Positions 11,667-24,114 of a stretch of DNA of 64,000 nucleotides are shown piece after piece (position 1 is the stretch's first letter; each line of letters begins with the position of its first letter). The stretch comes from Biscogniauxia marginata (taxonomy: Eukaryota > Ascomycota > Sordariomycetes > Xylariales > Xylariaceae), in assembly GCA_022695795.1 (NCBI GenBank), contig MU404059.1, positions 372,001-436,000 on the forward strand, given 5' to 3'. The translations under genes and the position numbers were made by a program. The notes beneath the pieces are model-generated. The model had not been told where the DNA came from. It saw only the letters and a program-made list of their open reading frames with translations, and searched no databases.

Positions 11667-13160
11667 TGAGCTGCTGATGTATCGGCGTACTAGGGTGCTT
11701 GGGGTTCTAGGAGGGAAAAGGTGACTATCTGGCCAGGATATATTTGTACCATAAAGAGTGCTTGTTCGATTTGTGCATATTTTTATTTATTTCTTGGCTG
11801 GCCATGACTGCCGTGTCAGATGCTCTTGTAGATATTCATTTCATTTTCTTGGATAGGGGGCCAACCCACACTGTCTCCTACAGACTCGCGATGATCAATT
11901 AAGACCGCAAGGATACGATTCCGCATGAAACAATCCTGGCTTGGTTTGCAATTGTACTTGACCCTTGAATTGTGAGGTTGTATCTACCTAGGAAGATATA
12001 GCTATCTTACATAATTGGACGTTCGGCCACCAAATTGCCCAATGTTGTGCAAGGCACCGAGATCTTAAATGCAGGTCCCCCATCTCCCGTCACCCACTAA
12101 CCAAACGGCCAGAACACCATGCGCACTGCATGCAGGGTCGATGCTAAGACGACTTAGGTACCTACCTACCTAACCCACATGATAAGGATGAGAGCGAATA
12201 GATGTAGCATTGATCCTACACGCGACTTATCTGCGGACATGATAACAGAGTATCTACTGCAGGTCACAGGACGGGTATGTTTGGAGGTTCTCATCGTCAG
12301 GTGGTGCAATAGACAAGGCCGTGTGATGGTCAGCTCTGTTATCGGCAGATCGCTGTTTGGCTCGAGATACCACAACTACCTAAAGGTTCCCCCTCCCCCC
12401 TCCCCAGCCACAATTGACCCCGCGGAATTAGTGGTAGATAAGCTACACTAGACTGGGTAAGGTGCCTACCTAGTGTACAAATTACGGTAAACTTTACCTA
12501 CCTAGGCTGGACCGCTGACATAACTACCTCCAATTGACCTCACGTCACCTGTCAGCCCGCCTTTCCCATGGAAGTTTTCCATCTCATACTCTCGTCACTA
12601 CTTTCTGTCTAGTTTGCCTCATCTTGATGTCTTGTCTTAGTTTAGCTTCGCGCCGACTCATTACTTCTACCTCGCAAACTTGCTACATGTACCGCTCGAG
12701 ACCCGAGCAGGCCCGTTCCACTCCGTAGTTTCTTTCGCTTCCTACCATTCTATCTAATTGCGTACCCGAGGCTGAACCCAAACCTAAAGCCGCAGCCAAC
12801 TAACCAAGCAACCTTGAACCCTCCGAGGAAGAGACCTCCGAGGAAGAGACTCGACGCTTGTTTCATGCCAAACCTGCCAACCAACCAGCCTCGGCTAAAC
12901 CATCTCTCCATCACGAGTTCCATCTGATTGTGTGGCCCCGACTCATAGTATTGTCCCGCATCCCAGCCTGCAACATCCACTTCCGCCGACTCGTACTTCG
13001 TGAACTCCCAGCATCATATCATCATCCGTCTGTCTACCGACACTCAATCCCTCTCGAGGCACACATACACACGTATAGTGTACATAGCACGTGCTAAAAT
13101 AATCCCCGTCGAATCGGTATACCTACGCGCGCCAGATCCGTACTTCGACGCCGAGTCACG
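11667..13160. other. Intergenic spacer with yippee 5' leader
   Basis: No supported gene. It holds CCTA-rich clusters (12160-12175, 12495-12505), a perfect 15-bp tandem duplication (12821-12850) and a pyrimidine-rich stretch at about 12530-13100, probably the promoter and leader of the yippee gene. Confidence 0.6.
12821..12850. repeat. Perfect 15-bp tandem duplication
   Basis: CTCCGAGGAAGAGAC occurs twice head to tail with no spacer, in non-coding DNA. Confidence 0.9.
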
Positions 13161-13667
13161 ATGGGGCTAGCATACAACACATATCTAAATAGCAGCAAGA
13201 TATATGGCTGTAAGGGCTGCAAGGCACACCTCGCGAATCATGAGGAGATAATCAGTCGAGTAAGTCTCCGTCTGCCTGCCCGCCCTCTCTGGACGCCTCG
13301 CACCACACCGGCCCCGCCGCTCCCCTTTACTCTCTCCCCCCACATGCCCTCTTCCAGACTTCCCAGTTCCCCAAACTGCGGCAGTAGAGAGACTAAGGCC
13401 TGTGACTAACCCTGAATTCCCACCCGAAAACAGAACTTCCGCGGTCAGCACGGCAAGGCATACCTCTTCAACACGGTAGTCAACGTAGAAGCCGGGGAGC
13501 CGTCGGAGCGTAGCATGACGACCGGCCGCCACGTGGTGCGCGACATAACCTGCCGCCAGTGCAAGGAGACGGTCGGCTGGAAGTACGACAAGGCCTACGA
13601 GACGAGCGAGAAGTACAAGGAGGGCAAGTTTATCCTCGAGGCCGAGCTGCTCTGCAACGTCAGCTAG
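13161..13667 (+). CDS. Yippee-like zinc-binding protein (YPEL/Moh1 family)
   Basis: Two exons, 13161-13259 and 13434-13667, joined in phase 0 (174-nt intron), giving 110 residues, the normal size for this family. Two CxxC zinc knuckles are visible: CKGC near residue 17 and CRQC near 71, with the family segments GKAYLF, the ERSMTTGRH-type loop, and GWKYDKAYE. The fold is a compact beta-tent with one structural zinc. Family knowledge: human YPEL5 and yeast Moh1 associate with the CTLH/GID ubiquitin ligase; other members are nuclear or centrosomal. The role here is inferred by homology only. The start ATG precedes the usual MGLxYNxYL leader. Confidence 0.93.
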
Positions 13668-14384
13668 ACAGGCAGACAAACAGACAGACAACATTTTCCG
13701 TTTCCGCCGTCTTTCCCAATTGCTCCCCCCTCCCCCTTCCCTACCTTCTTCCTCTGCATAAACGGGACAACGACCTCCATACGAACCCAACAACGAAATG
13801 CGGGACGAGCGAAAGGTTCACATGTGAATAAGTGGGATGAGATGAAATGGCGATGGGATAGCATGATTGCTAAGTTGGCAAATCAACAAAGGGGGGCGAG
13901 GACTAGCCCGCTGTGGTGGTTGTGGATCACATACTGAGGGTGTATGTGTGTTGTCTATATCTACTCGTGCTTGCGTGATCCGGGGAGATTAGGATGGTCT
14001 TGCAGTGTGAGGTGGTTCTCTCCCCAGAGTTTGTGCTGCCCCTCGGGAATGACAGACAATGGGTATTCTGCTTTTTCACTATATCATTTGACTACTCAAC
14101 CCCCCCCCCTTTTTTTTTTTTCCCTTATTGGCCAAGGGAAAGGGGGCATGAGCAAAGATGGCTAGTAGGGACTTTTCTCTTTTCAACTTTTTTTTCATGC
14201 ATCACTGGTCAGGCGTTCTATGTTGTCCATATATATTTTTGCTTCTCCCCCCTTTCATACTGCTTCCCATAGATGGATCATTGGCTTGTTTAACTGGCTG
14301 GTTGGTTGGTTGATTGATTGCTTGACAGTGTGTTGATGGGACAAGAAGGCTGGACAAATAAGCTACCTACCTTATACAGACACA

Positions 14385-14430
14385 AACGCAGACGCAGACG
14401 CAGACGCAGACACAGACGCAGACGCAGACA
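14385..14430. repeat. (GACGCA)n hexanucleotide array
   Basis: About seven GACGCA units, one of them changed to GACACA, in the spacer downstream of the yippee gene. Confidence 0.8.
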
Positions 14431-15356
14431 GATAGATAAACCCACCTGAGCTTAGGTGAACTAGGCATTCTTCTTATACCCAACTTACTTTTCTACTCTG
14501 AGCGTACAACTTTAGGGGACGAATTGAAGACTTTTAACAGGGCTATAAAGAGGATGTCTTTTTCGTCGTAGTAGTCTATTCTAGGGTAAAGACTTTTTGG
14601 ACGGGGTTAGCTACGTAGGGAGGGGATGTGTTATTAGAGGATATATCGAGTTTATCATCCCAATTACAAGATCCTGATAAATAGAGTAAAACTCACCAAC
14701 ACCCCCAAGGTTTTTTCTTTGGATTTTGATACATAGCTCCCGAGGAGAGGAGGTTGTAGAACTATCTTTAGAAGGGTTGGGTATCTAGCAAAAACAAGGG
14801 ATCAGGTTAAGAGTTTGATATGTATACCTTAGGTAAAAGTTTTTTTTAATTATAAAATTAAATAAAAGAGAGAGAGATGACAAGGAAATCTCTAACTTTT
14901 TATTATATTATTATTCGTTTCATCCAACCACCCAACCCAACCCAACCTATTATAGTCTTATATAGGTCACCTACTACCATCTATCCCACAGTCCCATCTC
15001 TTCGCTGTTGGTACATCCACCGTAATAGAAAACATCAAAGAGTAACTTTCTCCCGCCTCCCCGCACCCAGTTTTACTGTTTAATGCCAAGTAAGGTAAAG
15101 ATACCCTATTTGAATTTGCCTACCTTTGCTCTATACTCCGTATAGGGAGTTGACCAGTCACCTTAAATATAGGGCGTTGTAGGCGTTGTAGTTATGGGGG
15201 AGGGAGGATTGATAGTCTGACATTAAGATCAAATAATACATTTAAATAGACAACTTCTCGTGCTTAATGAAGAAACAATTCTCTTAACAATATATTTATT
15301 CCATTTTGATGATTATTTCCGTGTTTATTGTGATGATCTGCCCAGCCTAATAATGA

Positions 15357-15360
<4 letters not shown>

Positions 15361-15388
<28 letters not shown>
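15361..15388. repeat. (AATC)7 microsatellite
   Basis: Seven perfect AATC units. Confidence 0.9.
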
Positions 15389-15593
15389 GACATTGCGCCT
15401 AAACCCAAGTGTTCGTGTAACCTTGCCCCTGAATTCCCCCCTAGTTTGCACAAAAGTAGTTACACACTCCCTAAACGCCCGGTTCAAAAAAAAATTGTAG
15501 AAGAAGCAGCAGCAGAAAGTTATAGCAAGTCAGCGAGAGTGCACATAAGTCATACAATCTCCGACTTAGGTATGATCCAATCATGCTTCCCCG

Positions 15594-15610
15594 CCCCCCC
15601 CCCCCCCCCC
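15594..15610. repeat. Poly-C tract, 17 C
   Basis: A homopolymer run in the 3' flank of the SLC35-like gene. Confidence 0.9.
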
Positions 15611-15771
15611 GTTGCATATATGCGTTTGCACGTATATAAATATATTACATCCGCAAGCAAATATCGGCCAACCAGCGTCTCTCAAAAAAAAAACCCATTT
15701 CTCCAGCAGAACCTTACGCTGGCTGCACTGCCGACAACAACACCAACAGGCGGGTGTCAGGGCAGGGGTCC

Positions 15772-17234
15772 CTAGATATGCTCGATGGGCTCCTCGGGCA
15801 GTAGCTCCTCGACCTCGCCGCTGTTGCCATCACGATCGATGCGGAGGAACTCGAACGGCGGCTGCACGATGCCGTTGAACAGGAAGGTGAAGTAGACGAG
15901 CAGCGCGAAGCCCGCCACCTGCAGCCACTTGAACGTCTCCCACCCGAGCCCCAGCGACACGATCCAGATGAACAGCGTCCGGCACGTGTCGATGGTCGAG
16001 CGCGACGTCGCGCTGACGTTGCGGGTGACTGACAACCCGAAGAAGTTGAAGCCGCTAGAGAAGTCAATTTTGGTAAGCATCAACTCTCGGACAATTTGTT
16101 GGGAGGAGAAGGAGGGAGCAGTGGCCTGACTTACCCGATACTGATCATGATCATGAAGCTAGAGACCAGCACAGCCTTGTACTCGGTCATCTGCCGGAAT
16201 CCCTCGACCATGTCGAACATGCCGTACCGACCGGCTTCGGTTCGTCCGACGGCAAAGTGCAGAACCAGCATGGTTATGAGCGTGACGGCGAGGCCGAACA
16301 GGCCCTCCCAGCCGACGACCTGGAGGGGGTCGATGCTCGACTTCTCCAGCAAGAACTCCTCCAGGACGAACTGGGTAGCGGTGAAGATCTGGGCGCCGGC
16401 GATCAGGAGCACGCCGGCCACGGCACGGAACGCATCAGCGGCAGCAGGGTCCTCGACGATCTGAGCGGCGACGGAGCTAGCCTGGTCCTTGACGTCGGGA
16501 TAGATGGCGCCAGCGAGGCCGACGACGGCAACGCCGAGCACGACTCCCACGAGAGACAGCCACTGGAACAGGTGCAGCTTCCGGTGCAGGAACACGACGC
16601 TGAAGAGCCCGACAAACAGCACCAGCGCGCCGCGCGTCATCTGATATATCGAGGCGGCCACCATGAGCAGGCCCGCGTTCATGAGCGTGGTGCCGCAGAT
16701 GTCGCAGATGGCCGGCAGCGCGAGGAGGAGGATGCCGAAGCCCCGGAGCAGGCCGTCAGGCGCGCCATCGACACGCCTAGCCGGGCGGCGGTCGTGCTGC
16801 TCCGCCGCCGCATCCGCATCCGCGTCGGCATCCTCGGCCGCGTCGCTCGTCCCGACGGGCTTGTAGCCGTTCTTGCTCGGGTGTCTCCAGCGCGCGACGC
16901 CGCGGAAGGCGCTTATCAGGCCGATGACGAGCCAGGATCCCATCTCGCCGACGAACATCTGGGCCGTCTGCAGCACCGGCTGCTCGAATAGCACGTGTCT
17001 CTTGGGGTCCGGGTCGTCGCAGTTGCGGACGCATTGATTATCCTGGGGAGGAGAAGAAGAGGTAAGACCGGGTTAGCCGGCAAGCTTGACAATCGGTGGT
17101 AGGTCCTCTAATGTAGAGATAGCAATCGATGCAGGATGGCAATAACTTACCTGGTATTTGGTCAGGAGAGTGTTGCAGACGCCGGTCAACAGCATCATGC
17201 CGACCAGGAACGGGACAAGAGCCTTGTTCGCCAT
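15772..17234 (-). CDS. SLC35F6-like (nucleotide-sugar transporter superfamily) membrane protein
   Basis: Three minus-strand exons, 17151-17234, 16135-17042 and 15772-16054; introns in phases 0 and 2; 424 residues. The protein starts with a hydrophobic helix (MANKALVPFLVGMMLLTG, then the TLLTKYQ element) and has about ten hydrophobic segments, as in drug/metabolite transporters of the DMT/EamA class. Matches to the SLC35F6 group that I recognise include the stretch from residue about 48 (FEQPVLQT, FVGEMG) and the central helix with CDICGTTLMNAGL. A loop near residues 80-105 is Ala/Asp-rich and variable. SLC35F6 proteins sit in endolysosomal or mitochondrial membranes in animals; the substrate is not known and cannot be inferred here. 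The C-terminus is acidic (EELLPEEPIEHI). High GC in the coding part creates a long open frame on the other strand. Confidence 0.88.
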
Positions 17235-18443
17235 CTTAGGATACGCGTACTCCGATGAGCTGTCGGCTTCGGGGATCGCGGGCGATTGGTGGTGATGATG
17301 ACGATGACGATGACGGCTAAGGAGAGATTAAGGCTCTCCCGTATACAAGCTCCCCTCCGAGTTTATCAAAAAGAGGGAACTGTGCAACAACACAGAGAGG
17401 AAATATTAATTCAGATTGATGGCCTCCTTCTCCTATAGCAGCAACAAAGAGCCGATGGAAAGGCTCTTGCAAGAATGCTGTTCAAGACGAGCCCCGTGTT
17501 GTAGATGGAGCAAACGGCTGTCTGTGTCCATGTGTCAGATTGGCCGCCCTGATAAGGACTATATGCAGGGTAATGTAACTAAAAGGGTCTGATAACAACG
17601 CAGTTACGTACCGTATGCATCAATCCCAGCTTTCCAAGTGGGGCCACGAAGTCAGCCAGCCCGCGGGTTGTCATTTTCGAAGCATTCCCCATACAAAATC
17701 GACTGGTAATTTGGGGCTTTGCCGCTGTGCATTCCAACATCAGCCGACTCGCCCAGCGCAGTGGCAGCTGGAACCCGCTAAGGTACCCAGGTACCGTTAC
17801 TACGGGATCCATATGGGGATCATGGGAGCATTTCGAAGAAACGTCACCTGCCAGCCTTTGACCAGAAAACCTACTTACTTCTTCCTATTTTTGATAAAAA
17901 GAAAATAGTAATCGTGATAATTAAAAAGTTAATATTGGGTATAGAAAAATGTGTTAATCCTTTGGCTCTTCATATCTGTTAAATCCATAGGTAGATATGT
18001 TAGTTTCCTTTGTATAGAGAACTCCCCAACGTCTAAGTGGCTGGCAACAAACACAAATGCTGCTCCTCTTCCTCTTCCTCTTCCTCTTCCTCTTCCGCCT
18101 CTTCCCCCTTCTCCTTCTGCGCCGCTCGATAAGACTCGGCGGAGGATGGCAAGATCCACATCCAAAAACCTAAGTAAGTGTGCCATGAGCAGGCCACCAC
18201 GATAACTCGTATTCCTATCATCATAGAATCTAAAAAGTAGTGCTACGTTATCGTCGACGTAGCACCATACATAATAATAATAATTAGGTCTCCGTAAGGT
18301 ATGCGTGAACATAACTCATCCTCTCCCATCTACCTTTTTTGTTTTGTTGCGAGTCTAAACCAACCAACGCCATGTTCTGCTCTCGCTCGTAAGATCAAAA
18401 AAAGAAAAAAAAAGAATTTGAATTGTGCCTGGGCGTCTCCAAA
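17235..18443. other. Intergenic spacer (promoter of SLC35-like gene, 3' flank of DUF2985-like gene)
   Basis: No supported gene. It contains a GATGAT-like stretch at 17290-17315 in the SLC35 leader and a (CTCTTC)n repeat at 18064-18096. Confidence 0.6.
18064..18096. repeat. (CTCTTC)n hexanucleotide repeat
   Basis: About five units, the last ones imperfect, in non-coding DNA. Confidence 0.85.
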
Positions 18444-19556
18444 TTATAAGTACTTCATCTCGGCTTCTCGTATCAGCCGGAACCCGCATAGGCTTATGCC
18501 CTTCTTCGCCTCCTGCTTTCTCTTGCGCTCCTCGGGGTCTTCGTCTCTGATGTTGTTGTGATGTACGATGCCCTTCTCCTCGTCACGCCTTAGGCGTTCC
18601 AGGTCCTTCTTGCTCAGAGGAACACCTTCGATGGCCTTGACGCGCTTGCCCTCTACCGCCATGATGATGCCGCCAGCAGCGGCGACTATGCACGCGAGGC
18701 AGACAAAAAATCCGGTGGACCAGCTCGGTCGTTTGTATCGGTCCAAAGCCCACATAAACCCCGCCAGGCAGCACTGAAGAACCGTGTTGGCGACGTTAAA
18801 GTAAATGACCAGGTCCAGTTTGTATAGCTTAGTGGGCGGAGCGCGAATACCTGTCAACGGAGCTTCCGAGATGGTTACCAGGGGGTACGGCACACAATCG
18901 ACGTCGTACGATGTTGTCGTCTCTTCGATATTCTTTGGGCCCAGGTGCGGAGGTAGACTATCAGAATTCGGCAGGCGAAACCAACCCCGATAAATTCCAG
19001 CGAGCCTCCGTATTCCTATCTGGTCCTTGCCGATCCGGTATTTGAGTAGCCAGTACAAGTCGCGGATACGCCACGGCGCAAGTCCCATACCCGTCACGCA
19101 GAACAGGCCGTTCAAGATCTGCGAGTCGATCTCGACCCAGACGCGGCGCGGCGACTCGATGTCGTTGCAGTCGAACCGGCCGTCGACCTCACACATCTTG
19201 GGCGCCGCGTTGCAGAGCAAGAGAAAGAGCATGCCACCCCAGGCGACCACGTTGAGCGCGTACATGGTGAGGAAGAAGCCGAAGCCCGTGTTGTAGAAGT
19301 TCCAGAACGAGACCATGACCATCTCGGCCTGTTCCCGGACTGGGTATTTCGGCGGGAAGTGGTAGCCGGTCGCAAACATCTGCATCCGGACGGCGAGCGA
19401 GGCGGCGCCGGACGTGACCGCGGCGCCTACGCTCTCCTGAGGCTGGGCAGCCGGCATCGGTTCGCCCTCGCTCATGAATTCCATTTTCTCGGTTGGGCAC
19501 ACGGTGGACCGCTCGACATTTTCCTGTGAACTAGCTTGCGAAGACGACGGCGACAT
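18444..19556 (-). CDS. DUF2985-like multi-spanning membrane protein
   Basis: A single exon, ATG at 19556 to the stop at 18444, 370 residues. Residues 1-55 are polar and Ser/Ala-rich. Hydrophobic segments lie at about 88-117, 147-160, 238-257 and 268-290. The C-terminal 75 residues are charged and probably cytoplasmic (KKDLERLRRDEEKG). The elements FWNFYNTGFG, FDCNDIESPRRVWVEIDSQI and NGLFCVTG, with a following RIRDLYWL, fit the DUF2985 family that is widespread in fungal plasma-membrane proteins. Its biochemical role is not known. The family assignment rests on remembered motifs, so it is somewhat uncertain; that the gene is real and encodes a membrane protein is well supported. Confidence 0.82.
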   Translation of the reverse strand: MSPSSSQASSQENVERSTVCPTEKMEFMSEGEPMPAAQPQESVGAAVTSGAASLAVRMQMFATGYHFPPKYPVREQAEMVMVSFWNFYNTGFGFFLTMYALNVVAWGGMLFLLLCNAAPKMCEVDGRFDCNDIESPRRVWVEIDSQILNGLFCVTGMGLAPWRIRDLYWLLKYRIGKDQIGIRRLAGIYRGWFRLPNSDSLPPHLGPKNIEETTTSYDVDCVPYPLVTISEAPLTGIRAPPTKLYKLDLVIYFNVANTVLQCCLAGFMWALDRYKRPSWSTGFFVCLACIVAAAGGIIMAVEGKRVKAIEGVPLSKKDLERLRRDEEKGIVHHNNIRDEDPEERKRKQEAKKGISLCGFRLIREAEMKYL

Positions 19557-21406
19557 TAGGGACGAGAACTACTACTGTCAGGTTCGGCGGCGGCGGCAGC
19601 CGGTAACAGTCGAGTGGTTGGACTTCAGCGACAGGTAGATAGTTGGGAGACGGCCGGAGAAGTGTCGAGCGCGACGGGAGTTGGTTGGGACGGAAGGGCG
19701 AGGCCGGGGTGGTGATGCGAATATATACTTAGGGCAAGCGGAAGAAGACTTGGCGAACCCTTGGGCGCCCGTTCGATCGATGCGCTATGACTCGGCGATT
19801 GTCTCATGAGAGCTTATCCAACTCGAGTCCCGAAGGTATTTGCGGGAGAGGGAAGTGCAGGGAACCGACGGGTATGCGAGGCGTAGGGAAAATGATGTAG
19901 AAACGAAGGTGCACGGCAGGATCTACAGTCGTACACAATGTACCTCCTACAATTGCCGGCCTCCTTACATTGTCTGGGGGCAGTACATAATGGGAAGTGT
20001 TGGTGTCGAGGAGAGGGAAAGTACCCGCTACTTATCCGGTGTAAGAATATAGCCCCTAGATTTCGTATCCAATACGCCGCGGCAGGGATGTCCCCAGCGG
20101 CGGCTTCCTTCGATTCTTCATTTGCTGGCTTGGCTGGCACCGACCCAGACTCGTGGCTATGCCTGACAGGCTAGGGACCCAAAACGTCAGCTCCCGGGGC
20201 TTGGGGGGGTTGTTCTGGGTGTTCTGGACGCTGATAAGGTTATCTGCGTGTTACAAGCGCCTCTATCGCATCCGCTGTTCGGGTCGCATCCACAATTCCT
20301 TCTTAACCTCTTTTTGCCCAAACTCGCCTGATTGTGCGATTTTCGCATATGATCCAGACTCCCTGGGGTGGGCGGGCTATACCGGTCTGCGTAGGCATCC
20401 TCACCTGTCTCATGAGCATTACTGGATGGATTCGACGTCACTGCAAGCCATCATGCGGTTGGGTCTGTCCCCCAGCTCGCACAAAGCAGGGAAATTCAAA
20501 CACAATTCTACTGCAGATGAACTCAAGAGGCACATACGGTGTGTGTCTTACAAGAGATAATTCGTTAAATAGGTAAGGTTATGTCGTCATTATTATTGTC
20601 CGATCTAGATTCCCATATATTTGCCTTTAAACCTTGGGAAACTTGTGCTACGGCGGTTTAGATCGGACCAAAATCAAGTATTTGTTCTGCTATTGCGTGT
20701 GGCCTTGACCCCTCCACCCTTCCCCCCTTCTCTTGCATGCAGATGACCACCTTGATTTCTTGATTTCTTGGATTATAAAAACGTTATCATTTTTACAAAT
20801 TATCGTTGAGCACATTTATAAATCTGGGTATATAAACTTAGCGTGGAGGTATCTCCTCGCAACTCGGTTAGATCCTCATTCTTCGCGCTACTGTTTCTAG
20901 AGGTCGGGTTTCCCCCCCCTCCAACCACCCAGCCTCTCATCCGCCCGGTGATGCTCTGGTGGCCGTGATGAAACAGAAGAAAGGGAGACACGCTCCGCCT
21001 GACTAGATTTCCCCAGGTCACAATAATCTGTTACGTCAAAGGCGTGTTTAGGACTAACACGATTCTCGGGGGTTTCTATAGTTATGCCGTATTGCTCAGC
21101 GATTTCTTCGGCTACCGTCGTCAACGGCGACCTTCTGTCATTTTGCGCGACTCTTCCGTATAAGCTCGTTAGCATCGAGAGATACCTTACTTACTGGTAG
21201 ATCGATACTTCCAGAAGAGACCTAGGTACATTACACACAAGACATTTATCTGTCCGGTATTCTTATTTGTGTAACTTCTAGTGTCAAATGACCGTCGGTC
21301 CGTACGATGATAGTAAGGCGTAAGGACAAATTCCGCATAGTCGCAGTTTGAGGTGAAGCCGTGAATCATGATTTGAGATGCCTACAGCTGTTGATTGGAA
21401 TATGAC

Positions 21407-21653
21407 CCGGTTGTGCAATACCGCACCACTTCAATAGTGTACTCGGCGAGGCTGTTGAGCTTGCAAAACTCCCGCTCCCGCTGCTTTTTCCCCGCCCTAA
21501 GATGAGAATTATGAGACATATATAACAGATAGTTTCACATGTCATATTTTATAAAAACCGGTTGAACAAGCAGGAGGTTCGACGGCAAGGCGCCGGTTGA
21601 GGTGAAGTGTAGCCTATTGTATGGGTTGTAGAAGCCGTCCTTGGCCTTCCCCC
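21407..21653 (-). pseudogene. Coding-like fragment, two possible exons, family unknown
   Basis: Two minus-strand segments, 21539-21653 and about 21407-21496, read as protein-like sequence (elements GFYNPYNRLHF, LLLVQPVFIKYD, then KKQREREFCKLNSLAEYTIE). They join in one frame across a 42-nt GTGAAA..TTAG intron. The first segment is preceded by an ATTTCAG acceptor. Beyond the second segment the frame soon meets TAG, and no start exon could be found upstream, where stops are frequent. This looks like the remnant of a gene, or part of a gene with small exons that I cannot complete. No function can be assigned. Confidence 0.35.
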
Positions 21654-22423
21654 CTGAAATCATTACTACAGCCTGTTTCGTAGAGAAGGACCATCACAGA
21701 CTAGAGATAATGAACAAAACGAGTAGATATCTCCTTCTAAGCATTTGGGGCAGCATCAACTCTATTGGCATGTCCCATTCATAGTCTAGTGAAGACTTAG
21801 GTGTCCGTCACATAGTTCTCTTCCTGTATTTGTCGGAACACGTATCAGAACCATATATTGAGTCTTCTCTAGGCGGATAAAATGAGTAGTAATGTGACCA
21901 TCCCAGGCAGAAAGACAGAGCTAGTTGAATTTCAGTAGCTGGATGTCGTCTGCAATACTATTAGAGGAGGAGTGAGTGCACAACAGACTGAGAGTGATAG
22001 GCGTATAAGGTCACTATTGGACTAAGAATAATCGCTAGGGAAATAACTGTAGTCCACTCAAGGCGTATGCGACTCTTAGATACCCTATTTACTGTGGATT
22101 GTGTCTCTCACGGTTGCTGACCGCCAAGGTTACGTCCCCAGACCCCAGACAGATACTTATGAGCGGCAGTACTGTTGTGCTTCCTTGCTTGTTGGCATTA
22201 TATACAGAACTAACGTACCTAGACAGATTAATACTAAGAGGTAAATATTTGGAAGCTCCAAATAGGGGCGAATACTCTATGGTTTTAAATTCAGATGTCA
22301 TGTGCGGTTAAGCTGGTGGAATAAACACTTATCTGAATTCCGCAAAAGTCTTTTGAGTACTCTCTGGCCCTCGGTGTAAATGAGGTTCTCCTAGTTGAAA
22401 GTGACCTGAAATCTAAATAGAAG

Positions 22424-22461
22424 ATATATATATATATTTGTGTGTGTGTGTGTGTGTGTGT
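22424..22461. repeat. AT/TG dinucleotide microsatellite
   Basis: A short AT run followed by about eleven TG units in gene-poor DNA. Confidence 0.85.
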
Positions 22462-24114
22462 ATTTAAACACGGTAGTGGCTAATTACGATATTTATTCCA
22501 TGTCAAACATGAGTATATTCATCATACCTACTCACCATATTTCCTATGTTCAAATCATCCTTTAGATCTCGACTGCCTACCTCATATACATCCTTCGATC
22601 ATAAACTAGATATTCACTAACATATTTGGCAGCACAAATGAATACGCGTACTTGATCATATGATATCTCTGTTGGCGGAACCCAAATTTCTTTTATGAAT
22701 TAGATAGGCCTACTCCTCGCTTGTAACGAAAATCTAACCTAGCAGCCGACAACACCAGGCTTTTCAGTCCGAATCGAATACGGATAGTAGTCAATTATTA
22801 CACTCGGGCTGGGCCGCTTGAAGGATGGTGCTCACGGAGCTAGGAAAGAAGGTGCGAGAATGAAATAGGAGATAGCACAACATTTTAGGCCATCCAAGAC
22901 GTTCGATAACTCTCCGTTTACCAAGAGACTAGCAGCTTTTATAGAAAGGATCATAGCCACATTATGGCAGCGCTGCCGTCGAGACAACACTACGAATACA
23001 AATTCAATGTCGCGTAAAGATAGTTACTTGATATGATTTTATAAGAAAGGTTATCATATGCGACGAATATATATTCATATGATTATGTAGGCATATACGT
23101 AATATATTACACGGAGGGACACCTATAGACGCTGCCAAGGCCTAATAGTTATGAGTCAAGATGTCATTAGAGATAAATACTGATGTTGGATTTAGCGGTA
23201 CTAACATGCATAAAATGAGGTAAGCCCTAGGTAGGTAGATCGGGTATAAAAAGGCATAGAACTCCTGGGGACCTCTTAAATGAACTTAGACTCTTAAGTC
23301 CCTTGAGACCAAAGAGAATTATTAGTTGAAATTGAACTATTGTTTTAAGTCTAGCAGCCCTTGTCATATAATCACGAAGAAACTAGAATTGGTTTACATA
23401 GTCCGTATTTTCTTGAGCCTACCTATGAGCCTACATATAAAACATTAAAGACATATATATTTACAAGGATGCCCGTTGTTTGCGAGCACATAAATGGGGT
23501 GATTTTAACGTAACAACCACCGGCTTCTTCTTGGAACAACATGGCTAGGTACTACTTCTCTGTGACGCGTTTACGCTGATCCAGTGAACTCTCAAAGTCC
23601 GAACCTTTGAATTGCCGTCAACTAGAATTCCGTAGTAACTAGATTCGACTTACAAATAATTCCCTATCCACTCAAGAGGATAATAGGTTTCGACTCGATA
23701 TTCATGTAGGACGTCCCCATCCGAGGTGACCTGATATGTGGGCCCCTGAGCTCACCCGCGTTGCTTTCTTCACGGAGTACAAGGCATGACTATGTCGGTG
23801 ATGATTACTGATTTGGTATTCGAATAAGGTATGCATAATTCACCTTGAAACTTGGTTATTTCGGATACATACTACGATTATTACACCCACCCCTGAACAC
23901 CCCTAGCGGCGTAGCTGTTGGGATGTTTCATGCCCCATATTTCAAGAACTCTATTTCAACAATCCGATAAGTAATTGAGTTACTGCCTGCTTACACCGCC
24001 TAATAATCTATAATACCCACATTTTATTTGCCAAAAAGGTTCTCGCCTTCACCTTCGTTCATAGTGATATCAACGATTCCGCAGTAGGACAGCCACCGAC
24101 CTTCATTTGTTAGG

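Larger units (their letters stand above)
13668..15771. other. Intergenic spacer rich in simple repeats
   Basis: The convergent region between the yippee gene (+) and the SLC35-like gene (-). No supported gene. It contains a (GACGCA)n minisatellite (about 14385-14430), a GGTT/GATT-rich patch near 14300, (AATC)7 (15361-15388) and C17 (15594-15610). Confidence 0.6.
19557..24114. other. Gene-poor 4.5-kb region with possible coding relics
   Basis: The first 600 bases are the upstream region of the DUF2985-like gene. From about 20.6 kb the DNA is AT-richer and broken by stops in all frames. An AT/TG repeat lies at 22424-22461. A coding-like block is seen on the minus strand at about 21407-21653 (separate entry), and a 92-residue open frame at 20897-21175 (-) has mixed, protein-like composition. 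I recognise no intact gene or transposon. Confidence 0.5.

Noticed and set aside
16257..16991. 244-residue open frame on the plus strand
   Set aside because: It is antisense to exon 2 of the SLC35F6-like gene; high GC at third positions of that gene removes stops on the other strand. The translation is Glu/Gln/Asp/Arg-rich without features.
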